NCBI RefSeq assembly: GCF_013523165.1
Contig: NZ_JAAMQI010000006.1
Span: 62,001 to 126,000, forward strand
Direction: 5' to 3'
Source of the DNA: Pseudomonas entomophila
GTDB lineage: Bacteria; Pseudomonadota; Gammaproteobacteria; Pseudomonadales; Pseudomonadaceae
DNA length: 64,000 nucleotides
A program made the translations under genes and the position numbers. The notes under the pieces were generated by a model that was not told where the DNA came from, made no database searches, and was given only the letters and a program-made list of their open reading frames with translations. Below are positions 55,578 to 64,000 of the stretch, one piece after another. The stretch's first letter is position 1, and each line of letters begins with the position of its first letter.

Positions 55578-55599
55578 CCACACACTCTCCACACACGCT
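55578..55599 (+). promoter_or_regulatory. tandem 11-bp direct repeat before creD
   Basis: CCACACACTCT (55578-55588) is followed at once by CCACACACGCT (55589-55599). An 11-bp spacing equals that of the known CreB box (TTCAC-N6-TTCAC), though the sequence differs. Confidence 0.35.
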
Positions 55600-55654
55600 C
55601 CTCAACCCCTCCATACAGCCTGCGCACACTGCCTCCACTGACCCAGGAGGCTCC

Positions 55655-56983
55655 ATGAACAAGACCCTTGCGTTCAAGCTCGGCACCATCGCCCTGCTGA
55701 CGTTGCTGTTGTTGATTCCACTGCTCATGATCGATGGCCTGATCGGGGAGCGCCAGCGTCTGCGCGACGGTGTGGTGCAGAACATCGCCCAGAGCGCCAG
55801 CTTCGATCAGCGGATCAGTGGCCCGCTGCTGGTGGTGCCGTACCGTAAGCTGCAACGCCGCTGGATCGACAAGGACGGCCAGCGTGTCGAGGACGTCAGC
55901 ACGGTCGCCGGGCAGCTCTACTTTCTGCCCGAGGCCTTCGCCGCCGACTTGGACGTGGCGACGGAGCAGCGGTCGCGGGGCATCTACCAGGCGCGGCTGT
56001 TCCATGCCAAGGGCCACCTGGCCGGCAGCTTCCGGCTGCCAGCGCACTGGGGCATCGACAAGGACTATGACGACTACCGTTTCGACACGCCGCGCCTGGT
56101 GGTCGGTATCAGCGACATCCGCGGGATCGAGAATGCCGTGCAGCTCACCGTCGACGGCACGTCCCGGGCGTTCGAGGCCGGGACCGGGCTGGACTGGCTG
56201 CGCGACGGTGTGCAGGTGGCCTTGCCCCAGCTGGAGGATCCGGTCGCCCGTGAGTTCGAGTACGGTTTCGATCTGGCCTTGCAGGGCACGGGCCAGTTGC
56301 AGCTCGTGCCGGTCGGGCGCACCAGCCGCGTCGACCTGCGCGCCAGCTGGCCGCACCCGAGCTTCATCGGCAGCTACCTGCCCAACCGCCATGCGATCGA
56401 CGGCCAGGGTTTCACGGCGCACTGGCAGACCTCGTTCTTCGCCACCAACCTCGAGGACGCCCTGCGGCAGTGCGCCACCGAGGGGCAATGCGAGGCCTTC
56501 GGCGAGCGCACCTTTGGCGTGAGTTTCGTCGACCCGGTCGACCAGTACCTGAAAAGCGAGCGGGCCATCAAGTATGCCTTGCTGTTCATCGCCCTGACCT
56601 TCGCAGGCTTCTTCCTGTTCGAGGTGCTCAGGAACCTCAGCGTGCACCCGGTGCAGTACATCCTGGTCGGCACGGCCCTGGCCTTCTTCTACCTGCTGCT
56701 GTTGTCGTTGTCCGAACACCTGGGCTTCGGGCTGGCATACAGCCTGTCGGCGACGGCCTGCGTGGCGTTGATCGGGTTCTACTTGAGCCACGTGCTGCAC
56801 AGCGCGGCCCGTGGGGCGGGCTTCGCGGCTGGCCTGGCGGCGCTGTACGCGATGCTCTATGGATTGCTCAGCGCCGAGGACTATGCCCTGCTGATGGGGT
56901 CGCTGCTGTGCTTCGGCCTGCTGGGCGTGTTCATGGTCCTCACGCGGCGGCTCGACTGGGCGCGGGTGGGGCGGCCGGCATGA
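55655..56983 (+). CDS. creD: inner membrane protein CreD
   Basis: This 442-residue protein has one N-terminal membrane segment, a large periplasmic domain (about residues 35-300) and five or six C-terminal hydrophobic segments. It belongs to the CreD family (colicin E2 tolerance protein CbrC/CreD), induced by CreBC under cell-wall stress; the biochemical role is unknown. An AGGAGG ribosome-binding site precedes the ATG. It lies 105 bp after creC, with a direct repeat between them. Confidence 0.88.
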   Translation: MNKTLAFKLGTIALLTLLLLIPLLMIDGLIGERQRLRDGVVQNIAQSASFDQRISGPLLVVPYRKLQRRWIDKDGQRVEDVSTVAGQLYFLPEAFAADLDVATEQRSRGIYQARLFHAKGHLAGSFRLPAHWGIDKDYDDYRFDTPRLVVGISDIRGIENAVQLTVDGTSRAFEAGTGLDWLRDGVQVALPQLEDPVAREFEYGFDLALQGTGQLQLVPVGRTSRVDLRASWPHPSFIGSYLPNRHAIDGQGFTAHWQTSFFATNLEDALRQCATEGQCEAFGERTFGVSFVDPVDQYLKSERAIKYALLFIALTFAGFFLFEVLRNLSVHPVQYILVGTALAFFYLLLLSLSEHLGFGLAYSLSATACVALIGFYLSHVLHSAARGAGFAAGLAALYAMLYGLLSAEDYALLMGSLLCFGLLGVFMVLTRRLDWARVGRPA

Positions 56984-57109
56984 GGGAGGATAAAGCGATC
57001 GGGCGTTGGCTGGCGCAGCGGGTTGGGCAGTTGTTCGGTCCGACGCCGCAACTGCACGCTACACGCAAGGGGACTTAGCGACGTGCGCGACAAGCGTCCG
57101 TCCGGCGGC

Positions 57110-57140
57110 GCCTGCATCGCGGGCAAGCCCGCTCCCACAG
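57110..57140. repeat. REP element
   Basis: This is identical to the REP consensus of the window: GCCTGCATC, core GCGGGCAAGCCCGC, TCCCACAG. Confidence 0.85.
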
Positions 57141-57212
57141 AGGGCTGTGCCAGCCCGACAAATTGGCGTTGCGAGCGACCGATCCATCGAGCTGATACGT
57201 GCCCTGGGCAGG

Positions 57213-57356
57213 ACCTGTGGGAGATTCTATGGTTTCTGCCAAGCGCTAATGTGGGCCCTGGCGGGCCCAATCGCGGCACAGGGGCCGCCCACACCCGTAG
57301 CCCCACCGCGGCATGGCAGGCCATCGCGGTCCGTGTGGGGCTTGCCCGCGATGCAG
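57213..57356. repeat. long palindromic repeat, copy R4, with REP-like end
   Basis: The segment 57213-57256 is the reverse complement of the 48474-48521 flank of R3. It is followed by the R1/R3 left-arm blocks (GTGGGCCC, CCCAATCGCGGCACAGGGGCC) and a REP-like end (57333-57356). The right arm is shorter and altered. Confidence 0.75.
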
Positions 57357-57379
57357 ACGCTGAGGACGGAGCAGTGCCC

Positions 57380-58003
57380 TCAGACCGTCGGCACCGTGGC
57401 AAGCATGGACGGCCGTTTCGCAACCTTCGCATACCAGGCCGCCAACCCCGGCTGCCGCTCACGCCAGCCGAACGCAGGCTGGCGCAAGTCCAGGTAGCCC
57501 AACGCGCACGCCACACCGATGGCAGCAATGTCGAATACCGAGGCCAGCTCCGCCAGATGCGCCTGCTCGAGGTCGGCCAACGCACGCTGGATCTTCTGCG
57601 TCTGCGCATCCACCCAGCCTTCCCAGCGTTTGTCTTCGGGGCGCAGGAAGGTCTCGTAGCGGGTCGACACCGCTGCATCGAGAATGCCGTCGGCCTGGGA
57701 CGCCAGGGTCAGCCGTCGCCAACGGGCGGCGCCTTCGCGCGGGATCAGGGGGTGGCCGACATGCTGCTGGTCCAGGTACTCGCAGATCACCCGGCTGTCA
57801 TGCAGCACGCTGCCATCGGCCAGGCGCAAGGCCGGGATCTTGCCGAGCGGGTTGCCCTGGTTGAGGGTGTCGTCGCCGCTCACCGGGCTGATGTTCACGC
57901 CTTGCAGCGTCACCCGGTCCTGCTGGCCAGTCTCGTGCAGCAGCACCCTGACCTTGCGCACGAAGGGTGACAGGGGTGAGTAGAACAGTGTCATGCCGCT
58001 CAT
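57380..58003 (-). CDS. glutathione S-transferase family protein (YibF-like)
   Basis: This 207-residue GST-fold protein has an N-terminal thioredoxin domain with the Ser of [15 protein letters not shown] as the likely active-site residue, cis-Pro and glutathione-contacting [25 protein letters not shown], and an all-helical C-terminal domain. The substrate is unknown. The ATG at 58003 (MSGMTLFY) has GAGG upstream. It lies 10 bp after msrA, so the two are co-transcribed; both fit redox or electrophile defence. Confidence 0.85.
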   Translation of the reverse strand: MSGMTLFYSPLSPFVRKVRVLLHETGQQDRVTLQGVNISPVSGDDTLNQGNPLGKIPALRLADGSVLHDSRVICEYLDQQHVGHPLIPREGAARWRRLTLASQADGILDAAVSTRYETFLRPEDKRWEGWVDAQTQKIQRALADLEQAHLAELASVFDIAAIGVACALGYLDLRQPAFGWRERQPGLAAWYAKVAKRPSMLATVPTV

Positions 58004-58013
58004 GGTCGACGCC

Positions 58014-58679
<666 letters not shown>

Positions 58680-58742
58680 GGCCGTACCTCTTGAGTCGGT
58701 CGAAAGGGAAGACCCCTAGTGTGCCCGAGAGTCGCGCAGCTG

Positions 58743-61436
58743 TCAGGTCACCGGGCCACGCGGATAGCGCGCGAGACGCTCGACCAGTTCGCGTCCCGGA
58801 ATCGGCTTGTCGAACAGGTAGCCCTGGCCGACGTCGCAGCGGTGACGCCGCAGGAACGCCAATTGCTCTGCCGTCTCGATGCCTTCGGCCACCACCTTGA
58901 GCTTGAGGTTGTGGGCCATGGCGATCACCGCCGAGGTGATTTCCATGTCGTCCTGGTTGTCGGGAATCTCGCTGATGAAGCTGCGATCGATCTTGAGGAT
59001 GTCGATCGGGAACTTCTTCAGGTAGCTCAATGACGAGTAGCCGGTGCCGAAGTCGTCCATCGCCAGGCTCAGGCCCAGCTCCTTGAGCTGTTCGAGCTGG
59101 CGCCGGGTGTCGTCGGTGGCCTCCAGCAGCAGGCCCTCGGTCAGCTCCAGTTCCAGCAGGTGGGCCGGCAGCGCCTGCTCCTGAAGGATGCCCGCGATCG
59201 AGCTGACCAGCTCAGGGTCGGAGAACTGCTTGGGCGAAAGGTTGATGGCCACGTGCAGGTCGCCCAGGCCGGCCGCACTCAGGCGCTTGCTCATGGCGCA
59301 GGACTCGCGCACCACCCACTTGCCGATGGGAATGATCAAGCCCGTCTCCTCGGCCACGCTGATGAACTGGTCCGGACGGATCATGCCACGCTCGGGGTGG
59401 TTCCAGCGCAGCAAGGCTTCCAGCCCCAGCAGCCGGCCGCTGCGCAGGCACAGCTTGGGCTGGTAGAACACCTCCAGTTCATCCTGGGTCAGGGCGCGGC
59501 GCAGGTTGTTCTCGACGAACAGCTTGTAGCTGGCTTCGGCGTTGAGCACTTCGGTGAACACCTGCACCTGGTGCTTGCCGTTGGCCTTGGCCTTGTGCAG
59601 CGCCAGGCCGGCGTTCTTCATCAGGGTCTGCGGGTCACGCCCGTGCAGCGGGGCGCAGGCCAGACCGACCGAGGCAGTGATGTTGATCAGCTGGTTGTCC
59701 ACGAACATCGGCTTGTCGAGGGTCTGCAGCAAGCGCTGGGCGATGCACCGGCCTTCTTCGAGTGCCGTGTCGTCGAGCAGCACGGCGAACTCGTTGCTGG
59801 CAAAGCGCGCCAGGCAACCACTGTCGTCCAGGCTGTTGCGCAGGCGCCGGGCCAGGCTGACCAGAAGCTTGTCACCCGCGTGATGGCCGAGGCTGTCGTT
59901 GATGCGCTTGAAGTTGTCGATGTCCACGAACAGCAGGCAGATCAGGCTGTCGCCATCGCGCGCGAAGCGCTCGTCGAGGCTGCGGATGAACGCCGGGCGG
60001 TTGCCAAGGGTGGTGAGGTTGTCGGTGTAGGCCAGGCGTTCGATGCGCTGCTGGGCCAACTTGGTCTGGGTGATGTCTTCGTAGATGCCGATGTAGTGGG
60101 TCAGCTCACGGTTGTCACCGTAGACCTTGGAGATCGACAACTGGCCCCAGTAGGGCTCCAGGCTCTTGCGGCGGCTCTTGAACTCGCCCTGCCAGCTGTT
60201 GCCGATGGCCAGGGTGGAGGCGGAGTCGAACAGCAGTTCGCTGAGGTTCTCCAGCGCCGGCAACTCGGCCAGGTGATGACCTTGCACTTCTTCGGTGCTG
60301 TACTGCGTGATGGCCGTGAAGCTCGGGTTCACGTACTCGACCACGCCCTCGCGGTTGACCAGCAGGAAGGCGCTGGCGCTCTGCTCCACCGCCCGCTGGA
60401 ACAGGTGCAGTGCGCTGGTCGCCGTGCGTCGGTTGTGGCTGGTGATGACCTGGGCGACCTGGTCGGCCAGCTCCCCGGCGAAGGCGATTTCGTCGGCCTG
60501 CCAGGTGCGCGGCCCGCTGGTCTGCTCCAGGCACAGCACGCCCACCACCTGGCCATCGATGCGAATGCCGGCGTCCAGCAAGGCATTGTTGCTGGTCGGG
60601 TAGAGGCCATCGACCAGGTCCCGTGTGCGCGGATCGTGGCTGGCGTTGTGCGCATCGATGGCGCGGCTGGCATGCAGGGCATCGAGGTAGTCGGGAAAGT
60701 TGGCGATGTCGAGCGGTTCAGGCAACTGGTGACGCTGCTCGGCCTGGTGCCAGGAGGAGATCGGTTCCAGTCGCTGGTCGACCAGGTGCCACAGGCTGGC
60801 GCGATCGACCCGGTAGATCTCGCAGGCACTGCGAGTGATCAGCTCGGCGGCTTCGATCAGGGAGTTGCTCGCGCTGTAGCGCTGGCGGGCCAGGCGCAGG
60901 ATCAGGTTTTGCTGGGCCTGGACCCGCTCGAGCTGCTCGAGCTGCTCTTGCTGCACGCTCTGATTGGCCAGCAGGGCGCGCTCCAGGCGCGTGTTGCGGC
61001 TTTCCAGGTCGAGGGCATCGAGGTCGAGGTCGACGATCGGCTCGTCGTCGAGTAGGGTCAGGTACCCGCGCAGCATCTGCCGGGTCGCCTGACGAAACGC
61101 CTCGCCCGCTTCCAGCACCCGCAGCGTTCTGTCGTCGAGGTGCAAGGTGTAGCGCACCTGGTAGTGAGGGCGTTGCGCCAGCTGCAGCTGAATCTCGTCA
61201 TGCAGCCGGTAACGGGCTTCGGGCTCCATCAGGCTGGCGAAAGGCGAGCCGACCAGCGCGCACAGTTCGGTGGCCGGCTGGCCCAGCAGGCGCTCGCACA
61301 AGGGGTCGAGGTACAGGAGCGCCCAACTGGCTTCGTTGAGCCGCTCGAAACGCAGCATGCCAAGCCGTGAGGGCACAGGCAGTTGCGTGACGACCTCGGC
61401 CACCACGCGGCTGGTGGCATCGGGTTGGCTTTTCAT
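58743..61436 (-). CDS. PAS-GAF-PAS-GGDEF-EAL protein, predicted c-di-GMP phosphodiesterase
   Basis: This 897-residue protein has an N-terminal PAS-like domain (about 15-125), a coiled coil (130-190), a GAF domain (190-335), a PAS domain (340-460), a GGDEF domain (470-630) and an EAL domain (645-890). The GGDEF signature is degenerate (Ala-Ser-Asn-Glu-Phe at 546-550), so cyclase activity is unlikely. The EAL domain keeps Glu673-Ala-Leu, NLSPKQF (732), ELTEG (764), DDFGTG (794-799), KIDRSF and EGIET, so phosphodiesterase activity is expected. No membrane segment is seen. The start at 61436 (MKSQPD) is chosen over upstream Met codons. Confidence 0.85.
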   Translation of the reverse strand: MKSQPDATSRVVAEVVTQLPVPSRLGMLRFERLNEASWALLYLDPLCERLLGQPATELCALVGSPFASLMEPEARYRLHDEIQLQLAQRPHYQVRYTLHLDDRTLRVLEAGEAFRQATRQMLRGYLTLLDDEPIVDLDLDALDLESRNTRLERALLANQSVQQEQLEQLERVQAQQNLILRLARQRYSASNSLIEAAELITRSACEIYRVDRASLWHLVDQRLEPISSWHQAEQRHQLPEPLDIANFPDYLDALHASRAIDAHNASHDPRTRDLVDGLYPTSNNALLDAGIRIDGQVVGVLCLEQTSGPRTWQADEIAFAGELADQVAQVITSHNRRTATSALHLFQRAVEQSASAFLLVNREGVVEYVNPSFTAITQYSTEEVQGHHLAELPALENLSELLFDSASTLAIGNSWQGEFKSRRKSLEPYWGQLSISKVYGDNRELTHYIGIYEDITQTKLAQQRIERLAYTDNLTTLGNRPAFIRSLDERFARDGDSLICLLFVDIDNFKRINDSLGHHAGDKLLVSLARRLRNSLDDSGCLARFASNEFAVLLDDTALEEGRCIAQRLLQTLDKPMFVDNQLINITASVGLACAPLHGRDPQTLMKNAGLALHKAKANGKHQVQVFTEVLNAEASYKLFVENNLRRALTQDELEVFYQPKLCLRSGRLLGLEALLRWNHPERGMIRPDQFISVAEETGLIIPIGKWVVRESCAMSKRLSAAGLGDLHVAINLSPKQFSDPELVSSIAGILQEQALPAHLLELELTEGLLLEATDDTRRQLEQLKELGLSLAMDDFGTGYSSLSYLKKFPIDILKIDRSFISEIPDNQDDMEITSAVIAMAHNLKLKVVAEGIETAEQLAFLRRHRCDVGQGYLFDKPIPGRELVERLARYPRGPVT

Positions 61437-61733
61437 CGAAGACTCGCTCGGACAAGGCAGTGGACGCGGAATGCGGTTCATCGACGGCGCGTTCAGCAAG
61501 GTTGCATCATGCCCCATGGACTGGCAAGCGGCCATAGGGGCCACAGGCAGTTTATCGGTCGAAGACGGGAAGTCTGAAGGGTAGCAAGCGAAGCGACCTG
61601 ACGGCGGCGGCCTGGAAACGCACAGGGCATGGCCCGAAGGGCCTGCCGACGCCTGCGAGCCCCGCGCAAGGCAGGGCTCCGGCGTGACGCACCGTCGCCG
61701 CCACCCAAAGGGCTGGGCAGCGGCGAAGGCGGG

Positions 61734-63395
61734 TTACAGCAGCAGCGTGCGGATGTCCGCCAGCAGGTCACCCAGGCGCTTGGTGAAGCGTGCGGCCGCG
61801 GCGCCGTTGATCACACGGTGATCGTAGGACAGCGACAGCGGCAGCATCAGCTTGGGCTGGAAGGCCTTGCCATCCCAGACCGGCTGCATGGTGGCCTTGG
61901 AGACACCCAGGATCGCCACTTCCGGCGCGTTGACGATCGGCGTGAAGCCGGTGCCGCCAATGTGCCCGAGGCTGGAGATCGTGAAGCAGGCGCCCTGCAT
62001 GTCGTCGGCGGCCAGCTTCTTGGTGCGGGCCTTCTCGGCCAGTGCCGCCGCTTCGCCGGCCAGTTGCAGCAGGCTCTTCTGGTCGACGTTCTTGATCACC
62101 GGGACCAGCAGGCCGTCCGGCGTATCCACGGCGAAGCCGATGTTGACGTACTTCTTGCGGATGATCGCCTTGCCGCTTGGGGCCAGCGAACTGTTGAAGT
62201 CCGGCAGCTCCTTGAGCAGGTGCGCACACGCCTTGAGCAGCAACGGCAACACGGTGAGCTTGACGCCGGCCTTTTCGGCCACGGCTTTCTGCGCCACACG
62301 GAAGGCTTCGAGCTCGGTGATGTCGGCCGAATCGAACTGGGTCACGTGGGGCACGTTCAGCCAGCTGCGGTGCAGGTTGGCGGCGCCGACCTGCATCAGG
62401 CGGGTCAGGGCGACTTCCTCGACTTCGCCGAACCGGCTGAAATCGACGGCCGGGATCGGCGGGATGCCCGCACCACCGGTGGCACCTGCAGCGGCCGGCG
62501 CTTCCTTGGCCTTCTGCATCATGGACTTGACGTACGCCTGCACGTCTTCCTTGAGGATGCGGCCATGCGGGCCGGAGGCGCTGACAGCGCCCAGCTCGAC
62601 ACCGAACTCACGGGCCAGCTGGCGTACTGCCGGGCCGGCATGGACTTTGGCGTTGTTGCCAGCTGCAGGCGCGGGGGCCTCGGCGGCGGCAGGCTTCTGG
62701 GCTGCCGGCGCAGGTGCGGCGGCTTTTTCAGGGGCTGCGGCAGGCGCGGCCGCCTCGGCCTTGGCAGGTGCCGGGGCCGGAGCTGCCGATGCTGGCGCGG
62801 CGCCAGCGATCTTGAGCTTGAGGATCAGATCGCCCGTGCCGACTTCGTCGTCGAGCTTGGCGATCACTTCCTCGACCACCCCGGCGGCCGGGGACGGGAT
62901 CTCCATGGAGGCCTTGTCGGACTCCAGGGTGATCAGCGACTGGTCGGCTTCGACGGTGTCGCCGACCTTGACCAGCATCTCGATGATCTTGGCCTTGCCC
63001 GACGAGCCGATGTCCGGCACGTGGATGTCCTGCACACTGGCACCAGCTGCAGGCGCCGGCTCGGCGGCCGCAGGCTGTGCCGGGGCGGCTGGTTTTTCCT
63101 CGGCAGCTGGCGCGGCGGCCGGCTTGTCCTCGGCGGCCGGCGCCTCGGACGCCGCGTCGGCGCCCTCGGCTTCCAGTTCCAGCAGTTCGTCGCCTTCCTT
63201 GAGGGTGTCGCCCAGCTTCACCTTCAGGGACTTGATCACACCGGCCTTGGGGGCCGGAATTTCCATGGAAGCCTTGTCGGATTCCAGGGTCAGCAGGCTC
63301 TGGTCAGCCTCGATGCGATCGCCGACCTTGACGAACAGCTCGATGACTTCACCTTCACCGCTGCCGATGTCAGGTACGCGAATGAGTTCGCTCAC
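61734..63395 (-). CDS. aceF: pyruvate dehydrogenase E2, dihydrolipoyl acetyltransferase
   Basis: This 553-residue E2 has two lipoyl domains (lipoyl lysines Lys41 and Lys161, both SDKASMEIP), Ala/Pro-rich linkers, a peripheral subunit-binding domain (about 250-290) and the catalytic domain with DHRVINGAAAARF (His526; Asn530 replaces the usual Asp, as in Azotobacter E2p). The start is a GTG at 63395 with GAGGAG upstream. It forms the E1-binding core of the complex and follows aceE after 11 bp. Confidence 0.96.
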   Translation of the reverse strand: MSELIRVPDIGSGEGEVIELFVKVGDRIEADQSLLTLESDKASMEIPAPKAGVIKSLKVKLGDTLKEGDELLELEAEGADAASEAPAAEDKPAAAPAAEEKPAAPAQPAAAEPAPAAGASVQDIHVPDIGSSGKAKIIEMLVKVGDTVEADQSLITLESDKASMEIPSPAAGVVEEVIAKLDDEVGTGDLILKLKIAGAAPASAAPAPAPAKAEAAAPAAAPEKAAAPAPAAQKPAAAEAPAPAAGNNAKVHAGPAVRQLAREFGVELGAVSASGPHGRILKEDVQAYVKSMMQKAKEAPAAAGATGGAGIPPIPAVDFSRFGEVEEVALTRLMQVGAANLHRSWLNVPHVTQFDSADITELEAFRVAQKAVAEKAGVKLTVLPLLLKACAHLLKELPDFNSSLAPSGKAIIRKKYVNIGFAVDTPDGLLVPVIKNVDQKSLLQLAGEAAALAEKARTKKLAADDMQGACFTISSLGHIGGTGFTPIVNAPEVAILGVSKATMQPVWDGKAFQPKLMLPLSLSYDHRVINGAAAARFTKRLGDLLADIRTLLL

Positions 63396-63406
63396 AAAAA
63401 ATCTCC

Positions 63407-64000
63407 TCAGCAGTCCAGTGGGTTGCGCTTGTCCGGGTCGATGCCGAACTTGGTGATGGCCTCGGCCACCACGCTCGGTTCGATCTCGCCGCGATCGGCC
63501 AAGGCTTCCAGGGCGGCCAGCACGACGAAGTGACGGTCGACTTCGAAGAAGTGACGCAGCTTCTTGCGGCTGTCGCTGCGACCGAAGCCGTCGGTGCCCA
63601 GCACCTTGAACTCCTGGCTCGGTACCCACTGGCGAATCTGTTCGGCGAACAGCTTCATGTAGTCGGTGGAGGCGATGACCGGGCCCTTGCGGCCGCCCAG
63701 GCACTGCTCGACGTAGGTCTTCTGCGGGGTCTGGCCCGGCTTGAGACGGTTGGCGCGTTCCACGGCCAGGCCGTCGCGACGCAGTTCGTTGAAGCTGGTG
63801 ACGCTCCAGACGTCGGCACCGACGTTGTACTCCTCGCGCAGGATCTTGGCCGCTTCGCGGACTTCGCGCAGGATGGTGCCCGAACCCAGCAGCTGCACGT
63901 GGTGCGCCGCTTCGCGGGTGTCTTCCTCGAGCAGGTACATGCCCTTGACGATGCCTTCCTCGGCGCCTGCCGGGATGGCGGGCTGCTGGTAGGACTCGTT
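63407..64000 (-). CDS. aceE: pyruvate dehydrogenase E1 component, C-terminal part (runs off window)
   Basis: This 198-codon C-terminal fragment of homodimeric E1 is open to the end of the window. It has the family's C-terminal features (LLGSGTILREVREAAKILREEYNVGADVWSVTSFNELRRDG, PVIASTDYMKLFAEQIRQWV, VLGTDGFGRSDSRKKLRHFFEVD). It is the first gene of aceEF. The N-terminal two thirds, with the thiamine diphosphate site, lie outside. Confidence 0.96.
   Translation of the reverse strand, partial: NESYQQPAIPAGAEEGIVKGMYLLEEDTREAAHHVQLLGSGTILREVREAAKILREEYNVGADVWSVTSFNELRRDGLAVERANRLKPGQTPQKTYVEQCLGGRKGPVIASTDYMKLFAEQIRQWVPSQEFKVLGTDGFGRSDSRKKLRHFFEVDRHFVVLAALEALADRGEIEPSVVAEAITKFGIDPDKRNPLDC

Larger units (their letters stand above)
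56984..57379. other. non-coding region of repeats between creD and the GST gene
   Basis: These 396 bp between convergent genes have no credible coding sequence. They hold a REP (57110-57140), a long palindromic repeat (57213-57330) and an inverted REP-like element (57333-57356). Confidence 0.6.

Noticed and set aside
54098..56800. A minus-strand open frame of about 900 codons opposite creC and creD
   Set aside because: It is the antisense of two recognisable genes and has no family likeness.
61734..63395. Asn instead of Asp in the E2 active-site motif HRVIDG as a sign of inactivation
   Set aside because: The HRVING form is normal in Pseudomonas and Azotobacter pyruvate dehydrogenase E2.

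Overview
The window is about 64 kb of a high-GC Gammaproteobacterium. Gene content, order and protein sequences point to Pseudomonas, most likely the P. putida / P. entomophila group. This rests on the cluster order (art transporter, mutY-asmA, his genes, choline transporter, sdaA, gbdR, dgcAB, gbcAB, glyA-soxBDAG-purU-fdhA, creBCD, aceEF), on the putida-type REP elements (core GCGGGCAAGCCCGC), and on orphan RHS-core genes. It is a chromosomal region with no phage, insertion sequence, CRISPR array or rRNA. One tRNA (Phe) is present.

Layout. 0-5 kb: a small lipoprotein gene, a non-coding stretch with DnaA boxes, and a leftward operon for a polar amino-acid ABC transporter (artP-J-Q-M) plus a methyltransferase. 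5-11.4 kb: a GabP-like permease, a hypothetical gene, tRNA-Phe, and asmA-mutY-yggX. 11.8-16.8 kb: an oxalate/formate-type MFS carrier, then hisB-hisH-DUF2164-hisA-hisF. 17-23.6 kb: choline/betaine transporter choXWV, serine dehydratase sdaA, and the regulator gbdR behind a clear sigma-54 promoter. 23.8-26.6 kb: an accessory patch with small hypotheticals, a candidate small RNA, an LprI-like protein and a tandem pair of paralogous unknown proteins. 26.8-34.6 kb: the dimethylglycine operon (M19-like protein, V4R protein, dgcA, dgcB, etfA, etfB). 34.7-35.6 kb: an orphan RHS gene. 35.6-38.3 kb: divergent gbcA and gbcB. 38.5-39 kb: a ZapB-like/ZapA-like pair. 39.2-50.1 kb: ltaE and the glyA-soxBDAG-purU-fdhA group. 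50.2-51.4 kb: a second RHS island with a truncated remnant. 51.7-64 kb: acyltransferase, secreted retropepsin-like protein, creBCD, GST, msrA, a GGDEF/EAL protein, aceF and the end of aceE.

How it works together. Most of 17-50 kb is one metabolic programme. ChoXWV imports choline or betaine. GbcAB demethylates glycine betaine to dimethylglycine, DgcAB-EtfAB takes dimethylglycine to sarcosine, and SoxBDAG takes sarcosine to glycine. GlyA and LtaE connect glycine with serine and threonine, and SdaA converts serine to pyruvate. FdhA oxidises the released formaldehyde, and PurU drains formyl-tetrahydrofolate to formate. GbdR is the known activator of this route in Pseudomonas.

The points most worth a second look are: the M19 'dipeptidase' that has lost one metal site; DgcA lacking one cluster cysteine; the unknown paralogous pair at 25.0-26.6 kb; the orphan terminator with an upstream promoter at 24.2-24.3 kb; the second ZapA-type pair behind a palindrome; the orphan RHS genes; and a dispersed family of long palindromic repeats.
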